Source of the DNA: Aphelocoma coerulescens | Taxonomy: Eukaryota > Chordata > Aves > Passeriformes > Corvidae | Direction: 5' to 3' | Length of the DNA: 64,000 nucleotides | NCBI RefSeq assembly: GCF_041296385.1 | Contig: NW_027184061.1 | Location: 620,001-684,000 of the forward strand | Shown here: positions 10,891 to 21,159 of the stretch, one piece after another | Layout: each line of letters starts with the position of its first letter | Numbering within the stretch: position 1 is the stretch's first letter | Program-made: the position numbers and the translations under genes | Notes under the pieces: model-generated | What the model saw: only the letters and a program-made list of their open reading frames with translations | Told to the model about the DNA's origin: nothing | Databases searched by the model: none

Positions 10891-13800
10891 CGGGAGGGGA
10901 CCTTTTTGACCCGTGTGTAATGGATCCAGCTGTTGATCCCGTCGACCTTGACGGCGGTGTAAGTTGTCATTATCACTTGATGGGGGCTGTCCCATGTTTC
11001 CTTCAGAGGCTCCACCGACCAGTTCTTCACATAAACTTGGTCTCCTGGGTGAATATCGTGAGCAGGAGTGTCCAGAGGTAACGGTCGATTCCACTCCAGC
11101 GTGGATCTCAGTGCTGCAAGGGTCTTATTTAAAGACAAAACATAATTTACAATCATCTGATCCCCAATTACATGTGGGTCCCCTTGATAGGTTACAGCAT
11201 GATATGGTTTGCCGTACAAAATTTCATACGGACTTACCCCTATCCTTTCTCGTGGTTTAATCCTAATCCTCAGAAGGGCTAGAGGCAATGCTTGGGGCCA
11301 CTGTATTTTAGCTTCTTGACAAATCTTTTTAATTTGATTTTTCAGAGTTTGATTCATTCGTTCCACCTGACCACTAGATTGAGGTCTCCAGGGGGTGTGT
11401 AAGTGCCACTGAATTCCCAGAATAGTAGAAACTTCCTGCACGATCCCTGCAGTAAAATGTGGTCCTCTATCTGATGATATTCCTAAAGGAACCCCAAACC
11501 TCGGAATAATTTCCTTGAGAAGGGTTTTCACTACCTCCTTGGCCTGGTTCGTCCTGCAAGGGAAAGCTTCGGGCCATCCTGAAAAGGTGCACACATAAAC
11601 TAGTAAGTACTTGTATGCCTGAGATTTTGGTAACTCGGAAAAATCTATTTGCCAGTAATCCCCTGGTTGTGGCCCTACACGTATTTTCCCCATTTGGACC
11701 TGTCTTCTAACCAACGGGTTATTTTTAATGCAAATCGGGCAGGTGGCATTTATTCTTTTGGCCATTGTTATCATCGAATTAGAGAGTACTATTTTCTTTA
11801 GATGTTCTACCAATGCTTCTGCACCACAGTGGAGTTTGTTATGCTCAGTTTCCATGACTACTTTAATTAATCCCACTGGCAGTATAACTTGTCCGACCGG
11901 TGTTACATACCATCCTACAACATTCCTTCTTGCTCCAGTGAATTGTGCCAACCGTTCATCCTCCGGAGAGTAGCACGGTTTCTCTTCCAAATAAGGTGCA
12001 GCGGGATTTTCTCTTGTCGGTATCAGAGCCATTTGAGTCCAGACCAATCTGGCTGCCTTTTTCGCAGCTTCATCTGCCATCCGATTCCCCTGAAATTCCT
12101 TCCCGGAGTCTGCTTGATGACCTCGGACATGCATGATCGCTACTGCTTTAGGTAAGTGTACAGCTTCCAACAACTGAATTATTACTTCCTTATGTTTGAT
12201 CTGTGAGCCTTGAGAGGTCAAAAGTCCTCTTTCTTTCCACAGAGCCCCATGGATGTGAACTACACCAAATGCATACTTTGAATCAGTCCAAATATTCACT
12301 TTCCTGTCTCTACTAAGGACCAATGCCCTTACCAACGCCCATACTTCTGCTTTTTGCGCTGAAGTTTCCGGAGGCAGTGCTTTAGCTTCCACTATTTCCT
12401 GGAGTGTCACCACAGCATACCCTGCATACCTGGTTCCATGCTCCATAAAACTGGATCCGTCCGTAAACAGCTCCACATCGGGATCTGCCATCGGGACATC
12501 TTTCAGATCTTCACGGCTGGCATACACTTGTTCGATCACCTCCACGCAGTCATGCTCCAGTTCTCCTTCCTCTTGGGTGGACCTAAGGAATTCTGCTGGA
12601 TTGAGATGGTTGGTTATTTTCAATTCAACATCATCTTGTTCCCGCAACTGAGCCTGGTACTGCATCATTCTGCTGGAGGAGAGCCAATGCCCCCCTTTTT
12701 GTTCCAAGACGGCTATGACCATGTGAGGTACATATACCGTGATGTGTTTTCCCAGCGTCAGTTTCCGTGCCTCCTGAATTAGGATTACCGTAGCAGCCAC
12801 TGCTCGCAAACACCCTGGCCACCCTCCGCTCACCATGTCCAGCTGTTTCAAGAAGTACCCCACGGGCCTCTTCCATGACCCCAGTCGTTGCGTGAGTACT
12901 CCTAAAGCTAATCTCTGCCTTTCATGCACATACAATTGAAAGTCTTTTGTCAGGTCAGGCAGACCCAGAGCGGGGGCCTCTTTGAGTGCTTGCTTCAATT
13001 CCTGAAAGGCCTTGTGCTGTGTCTTACCCCACTTAAATTCGGGTTCCTTGATTGTTTCATATAGTGGTTTGGCCATAAGTCCGAAATTCGGAATCCACAG
13101 GTGACACCAGCTGACCATTCCTAGAAAAGATCTTAGTTCCTGATTATTTCGTGGTACAGGGATTGCACAGATGGCTTGAATGCGGTTCACCCCTATTCTC
13201 CTGACTCCTTGTGATATTTCACATCCCAGATAAATCACCTTCTGTTGCACTAGCTGCGCTTTTTCCTTGGATACTCGGTATCCTGCCTGACCCAACATGT
13301 TTAATAGTTCAATTGTTAACTTTGAGCACAGTTCCCGCTCCTCTGTTCCCAGGAGTATGTCATCCACATATTGTAAAACAACATAAGAAAAAGGAGAATC
13401 TTTTACCTTGGTAGTTTTCCATTCCTCTAACTCCTTTGCTAGCTGGTTTCCAAAAATGGTGGGTGAACACTTAAATCCTTGTGGCAACCTGGTCCATGTT
13501 AACTGTCGCTTGCGGCGAGTGTCTGGGCTTTCCCATTCAAAGGCGAAAATGTATCGACTCTCGGGGGCCAGTGGGATGCAGAAGAAGGCGTCTTTTAGAT
13601 CAATCACTGTGAACCACTGAAAATTCTCAGAAATCGATGTTAACAATGTATATGGATTGGCCACCACCGGGTGTATATCTTTGGCAATTGCATTTACTGC
13701 TCTCAGGTCCTGCACCAACCTGTATTTCCCATTTGGTTTCCTTACCGGAAAGATTGGAGTATTAAATTCCGATTCGCATTCTTGTAAAATCCCTAATGCT

Positions 13801-14339
13801 ATAAATTGCGTGATCATTGGGGCAATTCCTTTCCTGGCTTCCAAACTGATAGGATACTGTCGAACTCTTACCGGGTGTGCCCCTTCCTTTAATTCAATTT
13901 TCACAGGAACGGCTACCCTGGATCTGCCCGGGGTCCCTGTTTCCCATACCCACGGGACTACTGCCTGCTCTATTTCCTGGGGTATCTCCTCTGTCTTTGT
14001 CTCTTTAATCACAAAAAGTTTTGCCAGATTCCCCTCCGGGATTTCTAGTTTAGCACGCCCTTTCTCGAATATGATTTTTGCATCCAGTGCCGATAATAAA
14101 TCTCGCCCCAACAAGCATTCCGGGCTGCTTGGCATATATAAAAACTGGTGATCCAATTCTTTGTTTCCAAATTTGATTTCCAGTGGCCGCAAGAATGACC
14201 TCTCCACCACCTCCCCCGACACCCCTACTACTTTCACAACTGAATCACTTAACGGTCCTATTTGTTCATTGATTGCAGAGAAAGTGGCTCCTGTATCTAC
14301 CCTAAATTCCCTGGGCCCCCCGTCAACTTCCAGGACCAC
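10836..14339 (-). CDS. pol: Provirus pol: protease, reverse transcriptase, RNase H, integrase (open)
   Basis: An uninterrupted 1,167-residue frame. Protease has DTGA near 14,295 and LLGRDLL. Reverse transcriptase has LPQGFKCSP and the YVDD catalytic motif at 13,359-13,370. RNase H has the FTDGSS aspartate near residue 623 and a later WTDSKYA. Integrase has an HHCC zinc site from about residue 833 (Cys-Pro-Ile-Cys) and the D,D,E core (IDFSELP, SDRGPHF, SGQVERMN), then a C-terminal basic domain with DQVYVKNW. Length and order fit gammaretroviral pol. It follows an in-frame TGA at 14,358 and would be made as Gag-Pol. All catalytic motifs I can check are present, unlike the other retroviral copies here. 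Confidence 0.93.
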   Translation of the reverse strand: MVLEVDGGPREFRVDTGATFSAINEQIGPLSDSVVKVVGVSGEVVERSFLRPLEIKFGNKELDHQFLYMPSSPECLLGRDLLSALDAKIIFEKGRAKLEIPEGNLAKLFVIKETKTEEIPQEIEQAVVPWVWETGTPGRSRVAVPVKIELKEGAHPVRVRQYPISLEARKGIAPMITQFIALGILQECESEFNTPIFPVRKPNGKYRLVQDLRAVNAIAKDIHPVVANPYTLLTSISENFQWFTVIDLKDAFFCIPLAPESRYIFAFEWESPDTRRKRQLTWTRLPQGFKCSPTIFGNQLAKELEEWKTTKVKDSPFSYVVLQYVDDILLGTEERELCSKLTIELLNMLGQAGYRVSKEKAQLVQQKVIYLGCEISQGVRRIGVNRIQAICAIPVPRNNQELRSFLGMVSWCHLWIPNFGLMAKPLYETIKEPEFKWGKTQHKAFQELKQALKEAPALGLPDLTKDFQLYVHERQRLALGVLTQRLGSWKRPVGYFLKQLDMVSGGWPGCLRAVAATVILIQEARKLTLGKHITVYVPHMVIAVLEQKGGHWLSSSRMMQYQAQLREQDDVELKITNHLNPAEFLRSTQEEGELEHDCVEVIEQVYASREDLKDVPMADPDVELFTDGSSFMEHGTRYAGYAVVTLQEIVEAKALPPETSAQKAEVWALVRALVLSRDRKVNIWTDSKYAFGVVHIHGALWKERGLLTSQGSQIKHKEVIIQLLEAVHLPKAVAIMHVRGHQADSGKEFQGNRMADEAAKKAARLVWTQMALIPTRENPAAPYLEEKPCYSPEDERLAQFTGARRNVVGWYVTPVGQVILPVGLIKVVMETEHNKLHCGAEALVEHLKKIVLSNSMITMAKRINATCPICIKNNPLVRRQVQMGKIRVGPQPGDYWQIDFSELPKSQAYKYLLVYVCTFSGWPEAFPCRTNQAKEVVKTLLKEIIPRFGVPLGISSDRGPHFTAGIVQEVSTILGIQWHLHTPWRPQSSGQVERMNQTLKNQIKKICQEAKIQWPQALPLALLRIRIKPRERIGVSPYEILYGKPYHAVTYQGDPHVIGDQMIVNYVLSLNKTLAALRSTLEWNRPLPLDTPAHDIHPGDQVYVKNWSVEPLKETWDSPHQVIMTTYTAVKVDGINSWIHYTRVKKVPSRWSVEPLSPTRMVFKAKN

Positions 14340-14357
14340 TTTTAGATCTTTATCTAG

Positions 14358-14618
14358 TCAGCTCTGATTTTGATAGCCCCCCATCATAAAGGCTTGAGCG
14401 ACACCTTGTGGTTCTGGCGCGAAAGGGTTTAACCCATCATTCGCATTCATTCCCTGATTCATGGGATTCCCTCCTGGAAAGTTACTCATCGGTGTCCCCA
14501 TCCCCAAATTGAGGGGGCACTCATTCTTCTAATGACCTTTGGCGAAGCATCGGGCGCACTGATTGGGCCCCAATTTACCTCTACCCCTACCCATCATCTG
14601 GTTCCCTACATTCTGATT
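14358..14618 (-). pseudogene. gag: Provirus nucleocapsid region with an in-frame stop
   Basis: In the same frame as pol, 14,361-14,620 encodes a Gly/Asn/Arg-rich region and one CCHC zinc knuckle, CARCFAKGH followed by a TAG stop at 14,529-14,531 and then KNECP. The knuckle binds genomic RNA during packaging. The frame ends at TGA 14,358-14,360 in the context TGA-CTA, just before protease. The matrix frame upstream is in a different phase. Confidence 0.75.
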
Positions 14619-15079
14619 CACAAAACCTCCGAAACCACTTCTTCCCCTGCCCCCGTTTCCTCTGGTTCCGTTTCTAACACCATCATTCCACATTTCCTCT
14701 GCCAGTCCTTTTTTCCTATTAGCTGATAAAACAAATCCAAATAGGGTATCTCATCCCACTTCTCATTTTCCCGTAAATACCGCATCATGGGGGTTATAAT
14801 TTCAGAATTAATAGTGCCATTCCACGGCCACTGCATCCCCCCAGTTTCATATTCAGGCCATACCTTATTACAATAATCAATCAATTCTCTTTTCCGCAGT
14901 TCCCGTCCCAATTTACCCTCCTTCCAATGACTTAGCAAACACCCGAGGGGAGAATCCTCCGGAATATCCTTATCTGAACTTGACAAAGCCCGAAACACCC
15001 GCAACGGCATCATTCCAGAGGTATGCAACCACACAATAACGCACACAACTAATAACACACAGACTAATACCAATACCAA
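14618..15079 (-). pseudogene. gag: Provirus gag matrix region; capsid missing
   Basis: A 153-codon frame holds a gammaretroviral-type matrix domain (SPLGCLLSHWKEGKLGRELR, then DYCNKVWPEYETGG). It ends at 14,618 with an acidic tail and overlaps the nucleocapsid frame. The roughly 200-250 residues of capsid expected between matrix and nucleocapsid are absent, including the major homology region. The beginning of the frame is hydrophobic and unlike a myristoylated Gag start, so the true start is uncertain. Confidence 0.75.
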
Positions 15080-15396
15080 TTACCACAATATCCAATTCCC
15101 TCCTTGCTTATCTCGTCGCCGCGAGAAGCAAGGGCTGGCTCTGCAAAGCTTTCGCTCTGTCTGACGGCCAGCGCCAAGGCTTTATAATCCCAAACCAATG
15201 CCCCAACCCTGCGAGTAGAGACTCGTCTTACCGGGCAGGCTACCACCACCGGTTTAAAAGGAATAAAGCACCTTGTGGGCTTACCTCACAGTTGTCCGTC
15301 GGACGCGGGGTCGGGCACGGGCTGATGTCTCCCCAGAAATCACCTGGTGCCGGCACGGAGCAGATCACCCCGCGAACCGCCCCTACGACCCCCGGA

Positions 15397-15414
15397 GTCC
15401 TGCCGCGGTCGCCA
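15397..15414 (-). promoter_or_regulatory. Candidate primer binding site
   Basis: On the minus strand TGGCGACCGCGGCAGGAC begins six bases after the CA end of the 5' LTR. The TGG start fits the CCA end of a tRNA. Which tRNA is not decided here. Confidence 0.6.
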
Positions 15415-15420
15415 GAAAAC

Positions 15421-15882
15421 TGTTGCCCACCGACCACAAACACAAACCAACAGAGAGTCAGTTTATGCGGTGCTTTATTCAGGGCCCGGGGACCTGGGGA
15501 CTAGTGTCCCAAATCAGGCTTCCCAAAGACCTATCGTTTCACTCAGCTCTTTATACAGTTTCAAACATTGGCTCACATACAAAACATTAACAATTGATAA
15601 TCATACCCTAAGCCATATATCTTTATGGTTGTCCAGTCTTAGATAATGCTCAATGAACTCCCACCACTGAAATCCCCCTTGCACGCAACATATATCAACC
15701 CAGAACTATTTACTTTTAGGCATGTTCTCCATGCCCAGCTAATTCACTACTCCTAACTTCCCCACCCAGCACATTCCATTCCTGTTTCCCAAGAGAACTA
15801 TTTCTACACCTGAGGCCTTACAGCCTAGCAGAGCCTTAGCCTTACTACTTCTAAAATCCAATATCCTATCCTTTTTGTAACA
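15421..15882 (-). repeat. 5' LTR of the class I provirus
   Basis: 462 bases, TG...CA, near-identical to the LTR at 7,761-8,200. The bases after 15,882 (ccaatatatcccagtata) match class IIB intron sequence on the opposite strand near 63,150-63,180, so the provirus sits in a class IIB intron. Confidence 0.9.
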
Positions 15883-16430
15883 CCAATATATCCCAGTATA
15901 ATCCCTGGTGCTCCAAATCTGCTCCTGCCCAGTCCCGGTCCTGGTCCCAGTGTATCCTGGTGTCCCATTCTGTCCCAGTTCATCCCAGCCTGTCCCAGTC
16001 CATTCTGGTTCCTTTCCGGCAGCCGCTGCCGTTTCCTCACTTCGTCTTCCCCTTCCCCCCCCCATCAAAGCTGCCCCCCCGCCCCCCAAGATGCTGATGG
16101 GGATCGGGGGCTTCGTGTTGGGCTTTGTCTTCCTGACGCTGGGGTTCGGCTTCTACCTGCACAAGCCGGTGACGGGAGGGGCCCGGGGGTCGTGTCCCCC
16201 CTCCCCCGGAGGTCTGTGCTCCCCCGGGGCCCCCCAGCCCGGTGTCACCCCCTTTGCTCTGCCCACAGAGCTCCTGAGCCGCCGGTGGCCGCAGCCCCTC
16301 CCCGTGGCCTCGGGCCCGACCGGGACCCCCCGCTCCGTCCCCGCGCTGATTTTGGGGGGTCGTGTGTCCCCCCAGCCCCGCTGTCACTCTGCCCCTGCCC
16401 GGCTGCTCCCAGTGTTCCCAATAAAGCTTC
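15883..16430 (+). pseudogene. MHC class IIB 3' fragment with intact polyadenylation signal
   Basis: About 180 bases of intron, rich in tcccagt units, lead to a transmembrane exon at about 16,068-16,168 (MLMGIGGFVLGFVFLTLG, then GFGFYLHKP) with a GT donor at 16,169. The tail exon starts at 16,269 and reads Ser-Ser-stop. AATAAA is at 16,420-16,425, the only intact class IIB signal in the window. The usual AG acceptor and Arg-Ser-Lys start of the transmembrane exon have decayed. Everything upstream in this gene was separated by the provirus at 7,761-15,882, so the fragment cannot encode an MHC chain as it stands. Confidence 0.8.
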
Positions 16431-16752
16431 CCAGTTTGGGCTGGTCCCGTTTATTGAGGGGCACTGGGGAGAGACTTGGAGGAAACTGAGGGGGAGCCGA
16501 GAGTGGAGGGGGCAGAACCGACCCTGGGATGGATCGGGAATGGGGACCCCCGTGTGTCCCCACCGTGTCACCCCGCTCTGGGGGGCCCTTGGGAAGCACC
16601 TGAACGCCAACACAGCCCCCAGAGAACAGCAAAACGTGCCGGGACGCCCCTAAATCCCACAGCCTCCAACGACCCCCAAATCCCACAGAAAAAGTCCCCC
16701 CCAAAAGAGCCCCGAAGAAAGGCGCCAATCAGAGACAGCGCACGACAAGCTT

Positions 16753-16797
16753 CAGCCAATCAGAGCGCGCGGCGCTGGTGACTCACCAGTTGCCAGG
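16753..16797 (-). promoter_or_regulatory. MHC class II-type X/Y-box module
   Basis: On the minus strand CCTGGCAACTGGTGAGTCA (X1 with an AP-1-like X2) is followed after 15 bases by CTGATTGGCTG (Y box, inverted CCAAT). These are the RFX, X2-binding and NF-Y sites recruiting CIITA in class II promoters. It would drive leftward, away from ZNF B, whose 5' exon lies about 400 bases to the right. No exon 1 is left on the leftward side. Confidence 0.8.
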
Positions 16798-16879
16798 CAG
16801 ACCCGCAGCGCTCAGCGCTCCCCACCCGGACCCCACCTGCGCCCCCCCCTCGCCCCCAGCGCCCCCCGCCAGGGGAATT

Positions 16880-17245
16880 TGAGGAGGGGGCGCGTGGGGG
16901 GCGCCCAGGCCGGGCCCAGAGCCCAGCCCTGCCCCAGCCCGACCTGTCCCGGCTCCGTCCCGGCTCCTCCCGCGGGATGCGACCGCGCTGGGAAAACGGG
17001 GGGCCAAGGGTGGGCGCTGGGCCTGGGGGGAGCAGGAGAAGGGATGGAGGAAGAGGAGGAGGGGTGAGGAAGGAGCGGGAGAAGGGCCTGGAGAGAAGAG
17101 GAGAAGGAGGCGGGATTAGGAAGGAGAAGGAGCGGGAGGAAGAGGAAGGTGAGAGGAAGAGGAGGAGCAGGAAGAGGAAAAGCAGCAGGGGAAGCGCGGG
17201 GTCGGTGCCCGCTCTGTCCGCCGCGGCCCCGGGAGCATCCCGCAG
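16880..17245 (+). promoter_or_regulatory. ZNF B 5' region and non-coding first exon
   Basis: A CpG-rich stretch, then a purine-rich GGAAGAGG tract (17,035-17,195), then exon sequence ending at the donor CCCGCAG/GTGAGC at 17,245. The same exon end occurs upstream of ZNF E (about 44,187) and, more diverged, ZNF D (36,142). The transcription start cannot be fixed by eye. Confidence 0.55.
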
Positions 17246-17963
17246 GTGAGCGGGGAGGGGGAGCTCGCCCCAAATGTCTTGGGTGTCCCCGAGAGGTGTT
17301 TTCTTTGGGGGGTGTTTGGAGCTCGCAGCTTCTGGAATGGAGCCCCAAATCTCCTTGTGGGTCCCTGGGTGGGTTTCATTTGGGGGGGTGCGATTTGTGG
17401 GGATCCTGCGGGACCCCAAGCTGAGCCGCAAATGGCCCTTCAGGGGGGATATTTTGGGGACTCCGTCCCGGTGCAGGGGTGGGAGGAGGACATCGTTCTT
17501 GGAGCCCCCCTGGGAGAGCCCCGGGGTGGGGTGAGGGGAGAGGGGCGATCCCGGAGCTGGGGGACCCCCGGAGCCTGGAGAGGGGGTGAGCCTGGATAAG
17601 GGGGGACCCCTGGGAACGCTGGAAGCCCGGAGCAGAGAATGAGGGGAGAAGGGACCCCTGGGAACCCCAAAACCCCCCGGATCATCCCTGAGTGGGGCTG
17701 TGGAGAGCGGGAACCCCAGGAGCCACGGGACCACGATGAGGCCAGGGAATGGAGACCCTCAGAACCCCAAGTGGAGAGATCAGAGAGGGGGAAGTGCTGG
17801 GAGGGTTTTTTGGGCTGAATCGTGGTGGTTTGCGGTTTTTATAGACACAAAAGCCCCAGAGAATTCCATAGATGGACCTGGGCAGGAGGAACCCCCAGCC
17901 CAAGCCGCTCATCCCTTGTTTCTCCCCCCAAACCAGGATTTGTCATTCCCAAGGCGTGGCCGG

Positions 17964-19124
17964 ATGGAGGAGGAGGAAAAGCCCCGGAGATGCTGCACAA
18001 GGAGGGGCTGCAAACGCAGCCCAGAGAGATCCAAGGAGGAAAGAGCCCCCCTGTGCCAGGAAGGCGGCCAGAGATCCAGGGGGAGCTCAGAGCTGGGGGA
18101 GAAGCCTCAGGGTGGGGAGAAGCCCCACAAGTGCTTGGAATGTGGGAAGGGCTTCAGCTACAACTCCCATCTGAGGATACACCAGAGGATCCACACTGGG
18201 GAGAGGCCCTATGAGTGTGGGGAATGTGGGAAGAGCTTCAGCCGGAGCTCCCAACTGATGGAACACCAGAGGATCCACACTGGGGAAAAGCCCTATGAGT
18301 GTGGGAAATGTGGGAAGAGCTTTGGCCGGAGCTCCAGCCTATGGGGACACCAGCGCACCCACACCAGGGAGAGGCCCTATGAGTGTTCTGAGTGTGGGAA
18401 GAGGTTTCCAAGCAGCTCCGATCTCCTCAAGCATCAGAGGAATCACACGGATGAGAGGCCCTTCCGCTGCCCCGACTGCGGGAGGGGCTTCAAGCAAAAG
18501 TCCAACCTCGTCACCCACCGGCGCATCCACACCGGGGAGAGGCCCTACGAGTGTCCCCAGTGTGGGAAGGGCTTCAGCTACAACTCCTGCCTCATCCGGC
18601 ACCAGAGGATCCACACTGGGGAACGGCCCTATGAGTGTTCTGAGTGTGGGAAGAGGTTTCAGACCAGCTCCGATCTCCTCGTACATCAGCGGATTCACAC
18701 AGAGGAGAGGCCCTTCCGCTGCCCTGACTGTGGGAAGGGCTTCAATCAAAACTTCCAACTCCTCAGGCACTGGTGCATCCACACCAGGGAGAGGCCCTAT
18801 GAGTGTCCCGAGTGTAGGAAGGGCTTCAGCTGCAACTCCGACCTGATCCGGCACCAGAGAATCCACACTGGGGAACGGTGCTACAAGTGTGAGGAGTGTG
18901 GGAAGAGGTTTCAGACCAGCTCCGATCTCCTCAGACATCAGCGCATTCACACGGATGAGAGGCCCTTCCGCTGCTCCAACTGCAGGAAGGGCTTCAAACG
19001 CAACTCCCACCTCATCAGGCACCATCGCATCCACACCGGGGAGAGGCCCTACGAGTGTCCCCAGTGTGGGAAGAGCTTCTCCAGCAGCTCAGCCTTGACC
19101 CAACACCAAGGGAGGCACCGCTAA
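17964..19124 (+). CDS. ZNF B: intact 12-finger C2H2 zinc-finger protein
   Basis: The last exon begins after the AG at 17,936, and the chosen start is [10 protein letters not shown] at 17,964, conserved in ZNF A, C and D. It gives 386 residues: a basic N-terminus ([16 protein letters not shown]), a Ser/Gly linker ([13 protein letters not shown]) and 12 contiguous C2H2 fingers with [12 protein letters not shown] linkers to the final QGRHR. All zinc ligands are present. There is no KRAB, SCAN or BTB domain. Such proteins bind DNA in the nucleus; the target cannot be read directly. Fingers alternate between two types ([13 protein letters not shown] and [12 protein letters not shown]), a sign of array growth by tandem duplication. 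The frame is open upstream to 17,700, but that part crosses the splice acceptor. Confidence 0.9.
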   Translation: MEEEEKPRRCCTRRGCKRSPERSKEERAPLCQEGGQRSRGSSELGEKPQGGEKPHKCLECGKGFSYNSHLRIHQRIHTGERPYECGECGKSFSRSSQLMEHQRIHTGEKPYECGKCGKSFGRSSSLWGHQRTHTRERPYECSECGKRFPSSSDLLKHQRNHTDERPFRCPDCGRGFKQKSNLVTHRRIHTGERPYECPQCGKGFSYNSCLIRHQRIHTGERPYECSECGKRFQTSSDLLVHQRIHTEERPFRCPDCGKGFNQNFQLLRHWCIHTRERPYECPECRKGFSCNSDLIRHQRIHTGERCYKCEECGKRFQTSSDLLRHQRIHTDERPFRCSNCRKGFKRNSHLIRHHRIHTGERPYECPQCGKSFSSSSALTQHQGRHR

Positions 19125-19335
19125 GGGAAGCCCTGCGAGTGCCCCGAGTGCGGGAAGAGCTTCGTGCGCTGCTCCAGCTCCATCCCCCGTGGGAGGATCG
19201 GCGTTGGATGATCCCCAGTGACCCCCGTGGGGCAGAGCCCTGGTGACCCCCATTCCGGGTGATCCGCGCTGGGTGGTGGGAAGGGGTTGGAGAGATTTCT
19301 TTGCCTTCTCCTTGTGCTGCTGGGATTTGGTTGGG

Positions 19336-19341
19336 AATAAA
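19336..19341 (+). terminator. ZNF B polyadenylation signal
   Basis: AATAAA 212 bases after the stop, in the family context GGGAATAAATTCCCTCCCTG. A relic half-finger lies between the stop and this signal. Confidence 0.75.
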
Positions 19342-19344
19342 TTC

Positions 19345-20390
19345 CCTCCCTGAGCCCAGGCTGGCTCTGTTGTGCCTGTGCCGGTGCTCGGGGCGGGATC
19401 TCTCCAGGTCCTTTTCTCTCAGCTCCTGGACCTTTCCTTGTATTTCCTGTCCCTGTGCAGTTGCAGAGGGCACAGTTGCTGCCAAGCAAAGAACGCCCTC
19501 ATCTGGGGCCTCATTTTTGGGCACACCTGGACATCTCCATCCCCATTTTGGGGTGCATCTGAGCTCCTGGATATCTGGGACCCCATTTTTTGGGCTATAT
19601 TGGCTTTTCTCGATCTGGTTTTGGTAGCAGGGGGACTACAGGGTGGATTCTGGAAGAAGGTTCTGGAAGCTTCCTCTATGTCCAGCAGTGCCAATCCATG
19701 GTGGCTCCAAAGATGGAGGTGCCAGATGCAGAGAACCCCAGGGATGCAGAGATCCCCCACCGGAGCAGGGGGATGCCTGAGGAGAGGCTGTGACCCCGTG
19801 GGAGACCCGTGGACAGAGGGGCCCCGCTGGAGCAGCCTCTCCTTGCAGGACTGACCCCGGGGCAGAGTGACCCCCGGGGCTGCAGCAGTGTGAGGGGACT
19901 GCTGCCCGTGGGACGGACTCAGGGTGGAGAAGTTCCTGGAGAACTGTCTGGTGGGAGGGAGCCCAGAGTGCAGCAGGGGAACGACTCCTGTCCCTGAGCA
20001 GTGGGAGAAGGCACCGGGGATGAACTGAGCATGGCTCCCATTCCCTGTGTCCTGCACTGCCAGGGTGGGAGGTTGAGTGGGAAGGAGGGACGGGTGGGAG
20101 GAAGAAGTTTTGAAGGGTCTTCTTTTAATTCTCCTTATCCTGCTCTCAGTTTGTTAGCAATAAATTCAATTCATATCTCCAGTTTCAAGCCTGTTCTGCC
20201 TGTGACAGTGTTTGATAACGGAAATCTGTTGGTCCTCATCTCAGCTCATGAGCCCTTGGTTAAATTTTCTGTCCCCTGTCCGGCTGTGGAGGGCAGGGAG
20301 AGAGCGGCTGTGGTGGGTGCCTGATATTGGGCCAGAGTCCCCCCACTCCAATGGGACATGTTCCTGTGTGGCCCTGGGCTATGGGGCCAC
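19345..20390. other. ZNF 3' flank, non-coding
   Basis: Parts resemble 28,770-29,640 after ZNF C (for example ctggacatctccatcccca and tggtgggtgcctg), so the flank was copied with the ZNF. A second AATAAA is near 20,160. No gene recognised. Confidence 0.5.
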
Positions 20391-20394
20391 TGTT

Positions 20395-21020
20395 GCTGTT
20401 GCTTTTGTCTTCCTTATGATTTTATCTTTTCCATGCAATGCTTGTGAAGTGCCCCCGCTGTCCCTTGTGTCCCCTGGGCACCGACAGCCCCGGCCCTTGC
20501 CCTGCTCCCCCTCCCACGTTCCATCCCGGCTGGCGGAGCCTTGGAGCTGCCGTGGGGCTGCCCCGGGGGCTGCGGCCCGAGCCGGGGCCCCTTCCCAGTG
20601 CTCCCAGTCTGCCCATCCCGCCTGGAGCAGCCAGCGAGGGCTTCAGCTGGGGCGGCAGAGAGGCGCTGCTGGGGGGTCCCACCTCCGCTTGGCTTGGGTT
20701 GTTCTTCCCAAGATGGGCATAAACGACTTTGGGAGTTTTGTGCCACAAATCTCTCCCCTCGTGCACTCAGCCAAAGGGGTTTCGGGCGGTTTTCCCTTTT
20801 TCGGGGAAATCAAAGCCATGCACTGATGCTCCGAATTAGGGGCGGGAGTAGCGAGGCTGCAGGGCTTCCCAAGGAGCCGGAGGCAGCCAACACGCAGGGC
20901 TGGGCAAGTCGGGCCGGGAGCAGCGGAGAGCTTTGTTTCCCTTCTCAGCTGAATGGCGGCTCGGGGGAATGCATGTCCCCCTTAATGTGCACCCCCACTT
21001 TGTAAAACGTCCTATATTCA
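20395..21020 (-). mobile_element. Terminal GC-rich part of the left-arm element (possible 3' LTR)
   Basis: This matches 42,130-42,770 in inverse. A short start motif near 21,050-21,090 (reverse complement of CTGCTGCTCAGCCATGGTCC) also resembles 36,915-36,950, the 5' side of the right-arm element, which suggests an LTR. The GC-rich part gives long open frames on both strands that I regard as non-coding. Confidence 0.4.
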
Positions 21021-21159
21021 TGGCTCTGTTAAGGCTTTGTTCTTCTGGAAGTTCAGGAATTTAGCAGGACCATGGCTGAGCAGCAGTTGGTGTCAATTAG
21101 TAACATCTTCTCGAATTTATGGTTTCTCTCCTTACTTCCTTATCTCCAAGTCCCTGGCC

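Larger units (their letters stand above)
7761..15882 (-). mobile_element. Class I (gammaretrovirus-like) endogenous provirus
   Basis: Two nearly identical LTRs (7,761-8,200 and 15,421-15,882) bracket gag, pol and env on the minus strand, total 8.1 kb. Both LTRs have TG...CA ends. A primer-binding-site-like sequence starts six bases inside the 5' LTR and a polypurine tract abuts the 3' LTR. pol is open over its whole length. gag lacks capsid, and env carries four in-frame stops but no frameshift. The copy is therefore fairly young but defective. The right flank is MHC class IIB intron; the left flank is a truncated unrelated LTR. I see no target-site duplication. Confidence 0.92.

Noticed and set aside
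15908..16489. Class IIB tail read as a long Pro-rich tail in one frame
   Set aside because: In the correct splice phase the tail exon reads Ser-Ser-stop in every copy; the longer reading ignores the intron.
16760..17734. Minus-strand 324-codon frame opposite the ZNF B 5' region
   Set aside because: A product of the purine-rich tract (poly Ser/Leu/Pro in translation); no start context or homologous domain.
18339..19034. Minus-strand 231-codon frame in ZNF B, with similar frames in ZNF C-E
   Set aside because: The regular repeat in translation ([13 protein letters not shown]) is the antisense of zinc-finger linkers, not a protein.
20541..21005. Open frames in both orientations, with counterparts at 42,142-42,758
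   Set aside because: Likely LTR GC-rich sequence; the frames are not consistent between arms and have no domain.
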